From: Ensifer adhaerens
Lineage (GTDB): Bacteria > Pseudomonadota > Alphaproteobacteria > Rhizobiales > Rhizobiaceae
Length of the DNA: 64,000 nucleotides
Direction of reading: 5' to 3'
NCBI RefSeq assembly: GCF_020035535.1
Contig: NZ_CP083349.1
Coordinates: 2,418,001 to 2,482,000 of the forward strand
Shown here: positions 52,839-61,252 of the stretch, in pieces
Numbering within the stretch: position 1 is the first letter of the stretch
Layout: each line of letters begins with the position of its first letter
Translations under genes and position numbers: made by a program
Notes under the pieces: model-generated
What the model was told of the DNA's origin: nothing
What the model saw: the letters and a program-made list of their open reading frames with translations, nothing else
Databases searched by the model: none

Positions 52839-54121
52839 AACACACCAGCCTTTCTGGCGCCGGAAAGAGCAAGCCGCGCCGTGCCGGCGGCCGCTTCCTC
52901 CGAGAGAACCGGCAGGAACGGCACGCCAAGCCTGCGCGCCCGGATAGCGGTCCAGGCCGCATTCCTCGCGCCGCCGCCGACGCTGCGAAGCGACCGGAGC
53001 GCCGGCCCGCCAAGCGACGTCAGCCGCTGATAGGCAAGGCTCTCGACGCCGGCGATGCCCTCGAAGATCGCCTTGAGGAAGGTCGCATCATCGGCCGGCC
53101 TCGGGCTCATGCGCGGTTGGAAGTCCGGATCGGCGATGGGGAAACGCTCGCCGGGCTTCACCAGCGGATAATAGTCGAGCCCGCTATCGATGGCCGGGTC
53201 GATCCCGGCCGAAAGGGCGACAATCCGTTCCGGTGAGAAATGCTCGGCGAGCACCACGCCTCCGGAGTTGGACGCACCTCCCGCAAGCCACATCTCGCCG
53301 ACGCGGTGGCTGTAGAGCCCGTATTCCGGCGCAAACAGCGGACGGTCGGACAGCATCTTCACCGTCAGGGTCGTGCCGAGCGCGCTGACGCCGTCGCCCG
53401 GCTGATCGGCACCCGTCGCGAGAAACGAGGCGCACCCGTCCGTCGTGCCGGCAACGATCACCACATCGCTCGAAAGCCCGAAGGCATCGGCCGCCGCCGG
53501 CGCGATCGTCGCGATCGGCGCGCCGGCCGGCAGCACGTCGGGCAACAACTCGACGCGGGCGCCGGTCTTTTCCATCCAGTCGGGCCAACGGCGCTCCAGC
53601 GGATCGTAACCGGTCTTCAGTGCATTGTTTTCGTCGGAGACGTCATAAAGTCCGGTGAAATGACCGGCGAGCCAGTCCGCCTGATGGATCACTCGGAAGA
53701 CTTCCGACACACTCTGAAAAGCGAGAAACTTGGCGAGACCAGATGTCGCGCCATGGGCAGCGCTTTCACGCGACGCATGGGCGGTAACCGCATCGAGAAG
53801 TGCGCGATCGGCAACCGGATCGTTGTACATCATCGGCGTCGCCAGCGGCGCACCGCTTTGATCCACGGGCAGCATCGTGCCCGATGTGCCGTCGACTGCG
53901 AGCGCTGCAACCTTCCGCCTGTCGACACCCCCAAGCGCTTCCTCAAGCGCGGTCTGCACAGACTTCCACCAGCCGATGGGATCGCGGTGGTCCCCGGAGA
54001 AAGAAGAGAGCTTCGCCGCACCGGACGCAAGGACCGCGCCATCCGGCGCCATGACGACCGCACGGGCGCCCGAGGTGCCGAGGTCGATGCCGACGACGAG
54101 CTTGTCCGGTTGGCTGCTCAT
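52835..54121 (-). CDS. FGGY-family carbohydrate kinase (second kinase)
   Basis: 428 residues from ATG 54121, which overlaps the aldolase stop by 4 bases; the in-frame codon at 54469 lies inside the aldolase gene. The N-terminal domain has VVGIDLGTSGARAVVM with the phosphate loop and ALAVDGTSGT; the C-terminal part has GGASNSGG and LRSVGGGARN. It resembles xylulokinase/ribulokinase-like enzymes. It is distinct from EryA at 58551 and short for the family (usually about 480). Coupled with a class II aldolase and a HAD phosphatase, it probably phosphorylates a ketose or polyol derived from another sugar alcohol. Confidence 0.85.
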   Translation of the reverse strand: MSSQPDKLVVGIDLGTSGARAVVMAPDGAVLASGAAKLSSFSGDHRDPIGWWKSVQTALEEALGGVDRRKVAALAVDGTSGTMLPVDQSGAPLATPMMYNDPVADRALLDAVTAHASRESAAHGATSGLAKFLAFQSVSEVFRVIHQADWLAGHFTGLYDVSDENNALKTGYDPLERRWPDWMEKTGARVELLPDVLPAGAPIATIAPAAADAFGLSSDVVIVAGTTDGCASFLATGADQPGDGVSALGTTLTVKMLSDRPLFAPEYGLYSHRVGEMWLAGGASNSGGVVLAEHFSPERIVALSAGIDPAIDSGLDYYPLVKPGERFPIADPDFQPRMSPRPADDATFLKAIFEGIAGVESLAYQRLTSLGGPALRSLRSVGGGARNAAWTAIRARRLGVPFLPVLSEEAAAGTARLALSGARKAGVL

Positions 54122-55170
54122 TGCAGCACCTGCCCGGCGCGATTGAGCTGCTGGCGGTATTTCTCCGCATCCCAACCGAGAAGCTCGGCGTTCTCTGCCT
54201 CCGTCAGGTAGCGCAACCGTGCGTCCGCCGGGATGCGTGCCGTCACGTCGGCAAGGCAGCGCGCCATGGCGAAGGCGCCGGCAGAAATCTCCTTCTGCAC
54301 CAGCACGCCCTTGCCGGGGAAAAGCAGCAGTGGCTGCAGGCTCTCGCCGCCCACACGCCGCTTCGCCTCGATCGAAAGCGCGGTTTCGCCGGGCGCGGCG
54401 ACCACAACGCCCTTGCCGAGGAAGATCACATGATCCGGGTAAAGGCTGCCGCCGGCGGCGAGCCGGCAACTGTCGAGATCAGCCGCGACCGCATGCAGGC
54501 CGGCATCCTCCGGCAAGCGATAGTCGCTGTCGACAGCCAGCCGCGAAAGGGCCGCAAGGTCGGCCGCCGGCGCGTGGCGCTTCTGCCCGGTCAGTCGACG
54601 CGTGATGTCCGTCAGCAGCATCGCCGCATCCGCCACGGTTTCGGCAGCGACGACGAGGCCGTGATTGCCAAGCACCAGCACCGTGGTGTCGTCCTGCAGG
54701 CGCTCGGCGATCGCCCTGGCCAGCGGCAGGCCCGGCCGGGCATAGGGCACGAACACGTGCGGGACACCGGCAAGCCGCTCCGCGGCGATCGCAGCACCAT
54801 TGATCTGCACCGCCGTCGCGATCGTCTCGACGCAGTGCACATGCACCACCACCTTCTGCGGCATCAGCGCGTGCACAGTGGTTTCGATCGACGGGCGCAG
54901 ACCGGAGGGGTTGCGCTCGGTTATCACGAAATCCTGCGCCCTCTCGGTCGCCGGATCGTTCGCCTCCAGCGCATCGAGCAAGGGCTCGAGCGCCACCGGC
55001 ACCATGACGTCGCGTTGGCGGGCCTGCGCCAGCCAGAGGCCCGAGGCCTTGATCCAGAGCGTGCCGCCCTCCTTGATCGAGGTGTTGCCGCCCGCCCCCT
55101 GCACCAGCAGCGGATCGGACCCGGCGCGGGCCGAAAGATCGAGAAGCGCTTCGAATTCCAGACTTTGCAT
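54118..55170 (-). CDS. Class II aldolase/adducin-family protein
   Basis: 350 residues from ATG 55170 (GGAGG upstream). The aldolase_II domain spans about 5-200: GNTSIKEGGTLWIKASG, the metal-binding VHVHCVETIA and VLVLGNHGLVV. The C-terminal 150 residues lack a known domain and have the pattern of the aldolase portion of RhaD-type bifunctional enzymes, without the dehydrogenase half. It probably cleaves a phosphorylated ketose made by the adjacent kinase to DHAP and an aldehyde. It lies 11 bases after the FAD dehydrogenase stop and overlaps the kinase start. Confidence 0.83.
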   Translation of the reverse strand: MQSLEFEALLDLSARAGSDPLLVQGAGGNTSIKEGGTLWIKASGLWLAQARQRDVMVPVALEPLLDALEANDPATERAQDFVITERNPSGLRPSIETTVHALMPQKVVVHVHCVETIATAVQINGAAIAAERLAGVPHVFVPYARPGLPLARAIAERLQDDTTVLVLGNHGLVVAAETVADAAMLLTDITRRLTGQKRHAPAADLAALSRLAVDSDYRLPEDAGLHAVAADLDSCRLAAGGSLYPDHVIFLGKGVVVAAPGETALSIEAKRRVGGESLQPLLLFPGKGVLVQKEISAGAFAMARCLADVTARIPADARLRYLTEAENAELLGWDAEKYRQQLNRAGQVLQ

Positions 55171-55181
55171 CCCGGCCTCCT

Positions 55182-56696
55182 TCACGCCGCCGCCTGCTGG
55201 CGTTCGAGCCAATGGCTAAAGGCCTGCCGCTCGGCCGGCGTCATGTGCAGGCCATGCTTGGTTCGGCGGTCCAGAATGTCGTCCGTCGTCAGCGCCCACT
55301 CGTTTTCGATCAGGAAGCGCGCCTCGCGCTCACGCAGATGTGGACCGAAGGCCGGCCCAAGGTCGTCGAGCGATTGGGCGCCGGCAAGCAGCGCATGCGT
55401 CCGGGTGCCATAGAGCCGCGCATAATGCTTGGCGAGATCGGCGGGCAGCCAGCGATAGCGAGATCTGAGTTCACCCAGGAACAGATCGAAGTCGGCATCG
55501 GCCATGTCGCCGCCGGGCAGATGACTCTTCGCCGTCCAGGCCGGTCCCATCTTCGGAAAGAAGGGTTTCAGCCGCTCCAGCGCATGTTCGGAAAGCTTGC
55601 GGAAGGTGGTGATCTTGCCGCCGAAGACCGAAAGCAGCGGCGCCTGTTGATCGGCCGCATCGACCTCGAAGATATAGTCGCGGGTGACGGCCGACGGGTT
55701 TTCGGCATTGTCGTCATAGAGCGGGCGCACGCCGGAGAAGCTGTAGACGATGTCATCTGATGTCAGTTGTTGCTTGAAATAGCGGTTCACCGACTTCAGC
55801 AGATAGGCGATCTCGTTGTCGTCGGCGGCCACATCCTCCGGCCGGCCTTCATAGGGGATGTCCGTCGTGCCGATCAGCGCAAGGTCGTTCTGGTAGGGAT
55901 TGATGAAGATCACCCGTTTGTCCGGGTTCTGCACCAGATAGGCCTGCCGCCCCTCCCAGAACTTCGGCACGACGATGTGGCTGCCCTTGACGAGGCGCAC
56001 GCTGCGGCTGGAGTTCAAGCCCCCGATCCGGCCGATGACGTCGTTGACCCAGGGGCCGGCAGTATTGACGACACAGCGCGCCTTAGCCTCGGTCCTGGCA
56101 CCGGTGCGCGTATCGGTCATCTCGATATGCCAGAGCCCGTCGCGCCTTCGGATCGAACTGCAGGCGGTGCGCGTCAGCACCCGCGCGCCGCGGGCCTGGG
56201 CATCGAGCGCGTTCAGAACGACGAGCCGGGCGTCATCCACCCAACAGTCGGAATATTCGAACGCCCTGCGGTATTCGCGCTTGATCGGCGCGCCCTCGGG
56301 CGCGGTCGCAAGATTGAGGCTGCGCGTTCCCGGCAGGCGCTTGCGCCCGCCGAGATGGTCGTAGAGGAAGAGCCCGAGCCTTACCAGCCAGGCCGGCCGG
56401 TCCTGAGGGTTGTGCGGCAGCACGAAACGCATCGGCCAGATGATATGCGGCGCGGATTCCAGCAGTACTTCGCGCTCGATCAGCGCCTCGCGCACCAGGC
56501 GGAACTCGTAATATTCGAGGTAGCGCAGGCCGCCATGCACCAGCTTGCCCGAGCGCGAACTGGTGCCCTGCGCCAGATCGTCCTTCTCGCACAACAGCAC
56601 CGAGAGCCCTCGCCCGGCCGCGTCGCGCGCAATGCCCGCGCCATTGACGCCGCCGCCGACGACAAACAGATCGTATACTCCGGTCTCGGAACTCAC
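55182..56696 (-). CDS. eryB: FAD-dependent polyol-phosphate dehydrogenase (EryB/GlpD-like)
   Basis: 504 residues from GTG 56696, chosen because AAAGGAG precedes it by 6 bases and SETGVYDLFVVGGG is the normal beginning; ATG 56723 and 56930 are upstream in frame. The FAD site is LFVVGGGVNGAGIARDAAGRG (GxGxxG, about 9-29), then GTSSRSGKLVHGGLRYLEYYEF and the C-terminal FGGKITTFRKLSEHAL. In Brucella, EryB oxidises D-erythritol 1-phosphate to D-erythrulose 1-phosphate, passing electrons to quinone. GlpD glycerol-3-phosphate dehydrogenase is the close alternative. The surrounding ery genes favour EryB. Confidence 0.87.
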   Translation of the reverse strand: MSSETGVYDLFVVGGGVNGAGIARDAAGRGLSVLLCEKDDLAQGTSSRSGKLVHGGLRYLEYYEFRLVREALIEREVLLESAPHIIWPMRFVLPHNPQDRPAWLVRLGLFLYDHLGGRKRLPGTRSLNLATAPEGAPIKREYRRAFEYSDCWVDDARLVVLNALDAQARGARVLTRTACSSIRRRDGLWHIEMTDTRTGARTEAKARCVVNTAGPWVNDVIGRIGGLNSSRSVRLVKGSHIVVPKFWEGRQAYLVQNPDKRVIFINPYQNDLALIGTTDIPYEGRPEDVAADDNEIAYLLKSVNRYFKQQLTSDDIVYSFSGVRPLYDDNAENPSAVTRDYIFEVDAADQQAPLLSVFGGKITTFRKLSEHALERLKPFFPKMGPAWTAKSHLPGGDMADADFDLFLGELRSRYRWLPADLAKHYARLYGTRTHALLAGAQSLDDLGPAFGPHLREREARFLIENEWALTTDDILDRRTKHGLHMTPAERQAFSHWLERQQAAA

Positions 56697-56779
56697 CGTC
56701 GGCACTCCTTTGAATTCGCGCATTCCGGACAGAAAACCGCTTCGCATTTTGCGGGCATTGCTGCAGTCCTCGCCATGCC

Positions 56780-57442
56780 TCAGGCCACCTTCGTCTTGTC
56801 TTGTAGGCCATAGGTGGAGAAGCCTTCGACCACGCCGGATATCTCGGTTTCCGACAGGACCACCGGACCACCGATCAGCAGCGTGTGGTAATATTGCTTG
56901 GCGATCGTCTCCAGTTCGACCGCCGCCCACATCGCCTTCTCCAGGCTCGCGCCCGTTGCGATCATGCCGTGGTTCGCCATCAGACAGGCGCTGCGTCCTT
57001 CGAGTGCCCGCAGCACACTGTCGGAGAGTGCCTTGGAGCCGTAGCGTTCATAATCGGCGACGCGCACGTCGCTGCCGCCGAAGGCCGCGATCATGTAGTG
57101 GCAGGCCGGAATCGGTTTGCGGGCGATCGCCAGAATGGTCGAATACATCGCATGGGTATGGACAACGGCGCCGATCTCCGGCCGCGCACGCAGGATATCC
57201 AGGTGGAACGGCCATTCGACCGAAGGTTTCTTCGGCCCCGACCAGCTTCCGTATTCGCCCTCGATCGGCATGGCGACGATCATCTCGGCCGTCATTGCGT
57301 CGTAGGCAATGCCCGAGGGCGTCACCAGCATCGTGTCGCCGTGGCGCAGGCTGATGTTACCCGAAGTGCCCTGGTTGAGCCCGATGGCGTTCATGTGGCG
57401 GCAGTGTTCGACGATCGACTGGCGCAGCTCGCGTTCGCTCAT
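56780..57442 (-). CDS. Class II aldolase, L-fuculose-phosphate-aldolase-like
   Basis: 220 residues. It has the full FucA pattern: LNQGTSGNISLRHGD (phosphate loop), SGIAYDAMT, the zinc ligands in VHTHAMYSTILA (about 95-106) and MANHGMIATG (about 154). It should cleave a phosphorylated 2-ketose or related acid to DHAP and an aldehyde. Sinorhizobium strains carry fucA-like genes in this same polyol locus. It follows the hydroxyacid dehydrogenase across 74 bases filled by a hairpin repeat, and precedes eryB by 83 bases. Confidence 0.88.
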   Translation of the reverse strand: MSERELRQSIVEHCRHMNAIGLNQGTSGNISLRHGDTMLVTPSGIAYDAMTAEMIVAMPIEGEYGSWSGPKKPSVEWPFHLDILRARPEIGAVVHTHAMYSTILAIARKPIPACHYMIAAFGGSDVRVADYERYGSKALSDSVLRALEGRSACLMANHGMIATGASLEKAMWAAVELETIAKQYYHTLLIGGPVVLSETEISGVVEGFSTYGLQDKTKVA

Positions 57443-57467
57443 GGCGCGTTCCTCAATTCTGATCGGT

Positions 57468-57519
57468 TAGAGCGGGATGTGGGCGGAAACCCGCCCACGC
57501 CTTTCCTCGGCCCGCTCTA
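57468..57519. repeat. Dispersed hairpin repeat giving the stop codon of the upstream gene
   Basis: Outer arms TAGAGCGGG (57468-57476) and CCCGCTCTA (57511-57519) enclose an inner stem TGGGCGG-aaac-CCGCCCA, a clean double hairpin. The CTA at 57517-57519 is the TAG stop of the dehydrogenase read leftward. A diverged copy is at 48864-48918. Confidence 0.8.
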
Positions 57520-58554
57520 GCAAGGGTGAACCGGCGGCAGGCCGGCGATGTAACGGCGGACCTCCTCGGCGGCCATTTCGGCGGCAAAGGTCACGGTGCG
57601 CACGGAAGCGCCCGCGATATGCGGCGTCAGCGTCACGTTGGGAAGCTGCAACAACGGCCATTCCTCCGGCACCGGCTCCACCGCAAAGGTCTCCAGCATC
57701 GCCGCCGAGAGATGACCACTGACCAGGTTCTCGTAGAGCGCGTCGTAGTCACAGAGCGGCCCGCGCGCCGTGTTCACGAAGATCGCGCCCGGCTTCATCT
57801 TCGCAAAGGTCTCGGCATTCATCATGTTCCGCGTCTCGTCGGTGACGCGCGGATGCAGCGTCACGAGGTCGGAACGGGACAGAAGCGTGTCGAGCGAGAC
57901 CTGCTCGACGCCGGCATTCAGATCGTCGGCGGAAAGCTGCACATAGGGGTCGTGCACCAGAACCCTGGTGCCAAAGGCGCGCAGCAGGCGCACGACCTTG
58001 GTGCCTATATTGCCGTAGCCGATGACTCCGACGGTCATTTCGCAGAGTTCGCGACCGGTGCGGTCGGCGCGGTAGAGATCGCCGCGCCATTCACCCCTGC
58101 GCAGCGCCTCGTGACCGGTGCGGATCAGCCGCGTCTCGGCGAGGATGGCGCCAAGCGTGAATTCGGCAACGGCGCTCGCATTGCGGCCTGGCGTGTTGAC
58201 GACGCGCACCCCGACATCGCGTGCGGCACCCATGTCGATGTTGACCGGACCGCCACGCGAGACGGCGACGAGCTTCAGGCCCGGCAATGCTTCGAGCATT
58301 CCGCGAGACAGCGGCGCCAACTGCGTCACCAGGATTTCCGCGTCACCGATAAATGCGATGATGTCCTCGGGCTTGCCGAGATATTCCTTGAGGCCATCCA
58401 TGCCTTCGACGGCATAGCCGTGCTCCATCGGCACATCCGGCCAGGGCAGTTCGAGGGTGCGGATGTCATGGCCGTTGCCGGTCGCCTCGACGATCTTGTC
58501 GCGGAACACGTCCGGCAGCATGAACCGGTCGCCGATAATGGCTATCTTCTTCAT
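57517..58554 (-). CDS. D-2-hydroxyacid dehydrogenase
   Basis: 345 residues of the SerA/D-2-hydroxyacid family. The NAD site is MTVGVIGYGNIGTKVVRLLRAFG (about 171-193); catalytic residues follow in the usual order: Arg in VNTARGPLCD, Glu in AMLETFAVEP and His in LTPHIAGAS. The N-terminal DUF-like part (MKKIAIIGDRFMLPDVFRD) is typical of a polyol-locus subgroup. It may reduce or oxidise a tetronate-type acid formed in this pathway. The stop codon lies within a dispersed repeat. The start overlaps the eryA stop by 4 bases. Confidence 0.88.
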   Translation of the reverse strand: MKKIAIIGDRFMLPDVFRDKIVEATGNGHDIRTLELPWPDVPMEHGYAVEGMDGLKEYLGKPEDIIAFIGDAEILVTQLAPLSRGMLEALPGLKLVAVSRGGPVNIDMGAARDVGVRVVNTPGRNASAVAEFTLGAILAETRLIRTGHEALRRGEWRGDLYRADRTGRELCEMTVGVIGYGNIGTKVVRLLRAFGTRVLVHDPYVQLSADDLNAGVEQVSLDTLLSRSDLVTLHPRVTDETRNMMNAETFAKMKPGAIFVNTARGPLCDYDALYENLVSGHLSAAMLETFAVEPVPEEWPLLQLPNVTLTPHIAGASVRTVTFAAEMAAEEVRRYIAGLPPVHPC

Positions 58555-60128
58555 TTCGGTCTTTCCTGTTGGTTTCCGGCGTCAGTACTTTGGGAGAGTG
58601 CGTGCCAGACGGGTCTGAGCGCTGTTCGCGACTGCTGGTAGGCGGGGAAAAGTTCGTCAAAGCGGCGGGCAAGTGCCGGATCGGCGGCTTCAGCCGGCCG
58701 TTGATAGGGCGTGACCCAATCGCCAAGGCAATCGGCCATCGAGGGGTAGATGCCAAGCGAGACGGCGGCGATCATCGCGGCACCGGCCGCCCCCGCCTCC
58801 TCCCGCTCGCTCGTCTGGACGCTGGCGCCGAGGGCCGCACCGAGGATACGGCGGAGCGATGCGCTGCGGGCGGCACCTCCGGTCAATCGGATCCGCGTCG
58901 GTAGCGGCCCCATTTCGGCATAACAATCGCGCGCCGCCATGGCGAGCCCGTCGAAGACCGCCTTCACCATGTCGGGAAAGCCGTGGGTGATCGACAGCCC
59001 GACAAAGGACGCACGCGCCGTCGCGTCGACGAAGGGCCCGCGCTCGCCCGCATCCGAGATATAGGGCTGGAAGATCAGCGGCGTGTCCTTGGCATCGGCC
59101 AGCCAGTCGTCGACAAAAGCGAGCAGCTCGCTCTTGGATTTCTCGACCCCCATGCCCTTCAATAGGCCGGAAGCCACCGAGAGGATCCAGTCGATATTGA
59201 GCGTCGCCGCCATGTTCGACTGCATCTGTGCGTAGGCGCCGGGGATCGGCATGCACATGGTGTAGCCGGTCAAGTCCCGGTTCAGCCGCACATCGTCGGC
59301 GCCATTGGCAAGTCGCATGTGCATGCCGGTCGAGCCGATGATCGAGCAGCCGGTATCGGTGCCCGGATCGTAGAGCCCGGCGCCAAGGGCTGTGCAGACG
59401 ACATCGACATAGCCAAGCACGATGGGCGTGCCCTCGGTGAGACCTGTGATACCGGCCGCTTCCGCCGAAAGCGGGTGATGGGTCGCGGCGCCGTCGACGA
59501 TCTCGGGCAGCACATGTTTCAGCTTTTCGAGCCCGAGGAAGGCGATGACGTCGTCGCTGTAGCTGCGGGTACGAAAATTGCCGAAGCTGAAATTCGCCTC
59601 GGAGGGATCGGTCGCCCGTTTGCCGGTCAGCTTGAAATAGAGCCAGTCCTTGCAGTGGAAGGTGGTGGCAACGCCCGAGAGCATCTCGGGCGCATGGTCG
59701 CTCATCCAGCGCAGCTGCGGCCCCTGCTGGCAGGCGGCAAGACCCGCGCCGGTGCTTTCGAAGCGGGCAACGTCGCCGCTGTCGCCGCGCAGCCGCTCCA
59801 CAGTTTCGCCGGCGCGCGCATCGAGCCAGAGCCAGCCCTTGCCGACAGGGGCGCCGTCCCGATCGATCATCCAGGTGCCGTCGCCCTGGCCGGTCACAGC
59901 GATCGCAGCGACGCGGCCGGAAAGGTTGTCGATCTTCTCGGAGAGCTGCTTCAGCGTCACCGCGGCATCTGCCCAGGTGCGCTCCAGATCCTGGACACTG
60001 CCAGCGCGGCCGACCGCCTCATAGGCGTTCGGCACGGCGGCCATGGCCAGCTGCCGGCCGGCGAGATCGAAGGCCACCGACTTGATGACCGACGTTCCCG
60101 CATCGATGCCGATGAGGATGTCCCGCAT
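58551..60128 (-). CDS. eryA: Erythritol kinase
   Basis: 525 residues, FGGY kinase. It starts MRDILIGIDAGTSVIKSVAFD, as in Brucella EryA, with AIAVTGQGDGTWMID (about 94-108) and the C-terminal RLTGGAARSASLRRILGAALG. It phosphorylates erythritol with ATP, committing it to the pathway that ends at D-erythrose 4-phosphate. The start codon ATG 60128 shares one base with the stop of the ABC ATPase before it, and the stop overlaps the hydroxyacid dehydrogenase by 4, so it sits inside the operon. All five Brucella-type pathway enzymes (EryA, B, C, H, I) have counterparts in this window. Confidence 0.92.
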   Translation of the reverse strand: MRDILIGIDAGTSVIKSVAFDLAGRQLAMAAVPNAYEAVGRAGSVQDLERTWADAAVTLKQLSEKIDNLSGRVAAIAVTGQGDGTWMIDRDGAPVGKGWLWLDARAGETVERLRGDSGDVARFESTGAGLAACQQGPQLRWMSDHAPEMLSGVATTFHCKDWLYFKLTGKRATDPSEANFSFGNFRTRSYSDDVIAFLGLEKLKHVLPEIVDGAATHHPLSAEAAGITGLTEGTPIVLGYVDVVCTALGAGLYDPGTDTGCSIIGSTGMHMRLANGADDVRLNRDLTGYTMCMPIPGAYAQMQSNMAATLNIDWILSVASGLLKGMGVEKSKSELLAFVDDWLADAKDTPLIFQPYISDAGERGPFVDATARASFVGLSITHGFPDMVKAVFDGLAMAARDCYAEMGPLPTRIRLTGGAARSASLRRILGAALGASVQTSEREEAGAAGAAMIAAVSLGIYPSMADCLGDWVTPYQRPAEAADPALARRFDELFPAYQQSRTALRPVWHALSQSTDAGNQQERPK

Positions 60129-61252
60129 CAGGCGAGCTCCTGTCCATGGCTGATCGCGCGCCCGCTCTCGCCGTCGAAGACGTGCAGGCTCGACGGATCG
60201 AGATGAATGCCGATCGGCTGGCCGACATCGAGCTCCGTTCGGTCATGCTCGACCAGCACCATGGTGCCACCGGCGAAATCCGCCGCGATATGGGTCTGGT
60301 CGCCGAGCCACTGGTTGACGGCGACGCGGCCGGTCACACCATCGGCGCTGCGGCGCACCGAATAGGGGCGAATGCCGAGCACCACCTTCTGCCGTTTGAT
60401 GAGCGCATCGCGCACCGCATGCGAGAAGTCGGAGGCCGGATATTCCAGCCGCACGCCGTCCTTCAGGCCAAAGGCCATCTTGCTTTCGGAGCCGGAAACA
60501 CTGGCCTCAAAGACGTTCATCGGCGGCTCGCCGACGAAGGTGCCGGTGAAGAGATTGGCCGGCCGCTCCTTGATCTTCTGCGGCGTGTCGAACTGCTGCA
60601 GCACGCCGCCTTCCATGACGGCAATGCGGTCGGCAAGCGCGTTCGCCTCGGTCTGGTCGTGGGTGACGAGGATCGCCGTCAGCCCCCGCTCCTTGATGAA
60701 ATGCTTGATGCGGCCGCGAAGCAGCGCCCGAAGCTGCGGCTCGAGCTGCCCCATCGGCTCGTCGAGGAGGTGCAGGTTGGCGTCGCGGATGAGGGCCCGG
60801 CCGAGTGAAGCGCGCTGCTGCTGGCCGCCGGAAATCGAGCTCGGGTAGCGCCCGAGAATGTCCTCGATTTCGAGCAGTTTGGCGATACCGGCCACCTTCT
60901 GGTCGACGACGCTCTGCGAGAGCTTCGAGGCCTTCAACGCGAAGGCGATGTTTTCGCGCACCGTCAGTGGCGGATAGAGCGAATAGCCTTCGAACGCCAT
61001 GGCGACGTTGCGGCGCACCGGCGGCAGGGTCTGAACCTCGCGTCCGGCAAGCGAGATCGTGCCGCGCGATACTGCCTCGAAGCCGGCGATCATGCGCAGC
61101 GTCGAGGTCTTTCCGCAGCCGGACGAGCCGAGCAGAGCAATAATCTCGCCCTTCCTCACATCCATGTTCAGCTTCTTCACGGCATGCACGCCGTAGTCGA
61201 CGGGACCGTAGAACTTGTCGACGTCCTTGATCAAAAGAGCGGTGTCGGTCAT
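60128..61252 (-). CDS. ABC transporter ATP-binding protein (GlpT/MptE-like), Q-loop altered
   Basis: 374 residues from ATG 61252, which overlaps the other ATPase's stop by 4 bases; an in-frame opening to 61543 lies within that gene. Walker A is GSSGCGKTS (about 40), signature SISGGQQQR, Walker B LHLLDEPMGQLEP and H-loop VTHDQTEA. The Q-loop reads FEGYSLYP, Glu instead of Gln. A TOBE-type C-terminal domain starts at about 240. It pairs with the ATPase at 61249, whose Walker B and H-loop are altered. The arrangement of two ATPases and two permeases is that of rhizobial glycerol (GlpSTPQ) and erythritol (Mpt) transporters. Confidence 0.9.
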   Translation of the reverse strand: MTDTALLIKDVDKFYGPVDYGVHAVKKLNMDVRKGEIIALLGSSGCGKTSTLRMIAGFEAVSRGTISLAGREVQTLPPVRRNVAMAFEGYSLYPPLTVRENIAFALKASKLSQSVVDQKVAGIAKLLEIEDILGRYPSSISGGQQQRASLGRALIRDANLHLLDEPMGQLEPQLRALLRGRIKHFIKERGLTAILVTHDQTEANALADRIAVMEGGVLQQFDTPQKIKERPANLFTGTFVGEPPMNVFEASVSGSESKMAFGLKDGVRLEYPASDFSHAVRDALIKRQKVVLGIRPYSVRRSADGVTGRVAVNQWLGDQTHIAADFAGGTMVLVEHDRTELDVGQPIGIHLDPSSLHVFDGESGRAISHGQELA

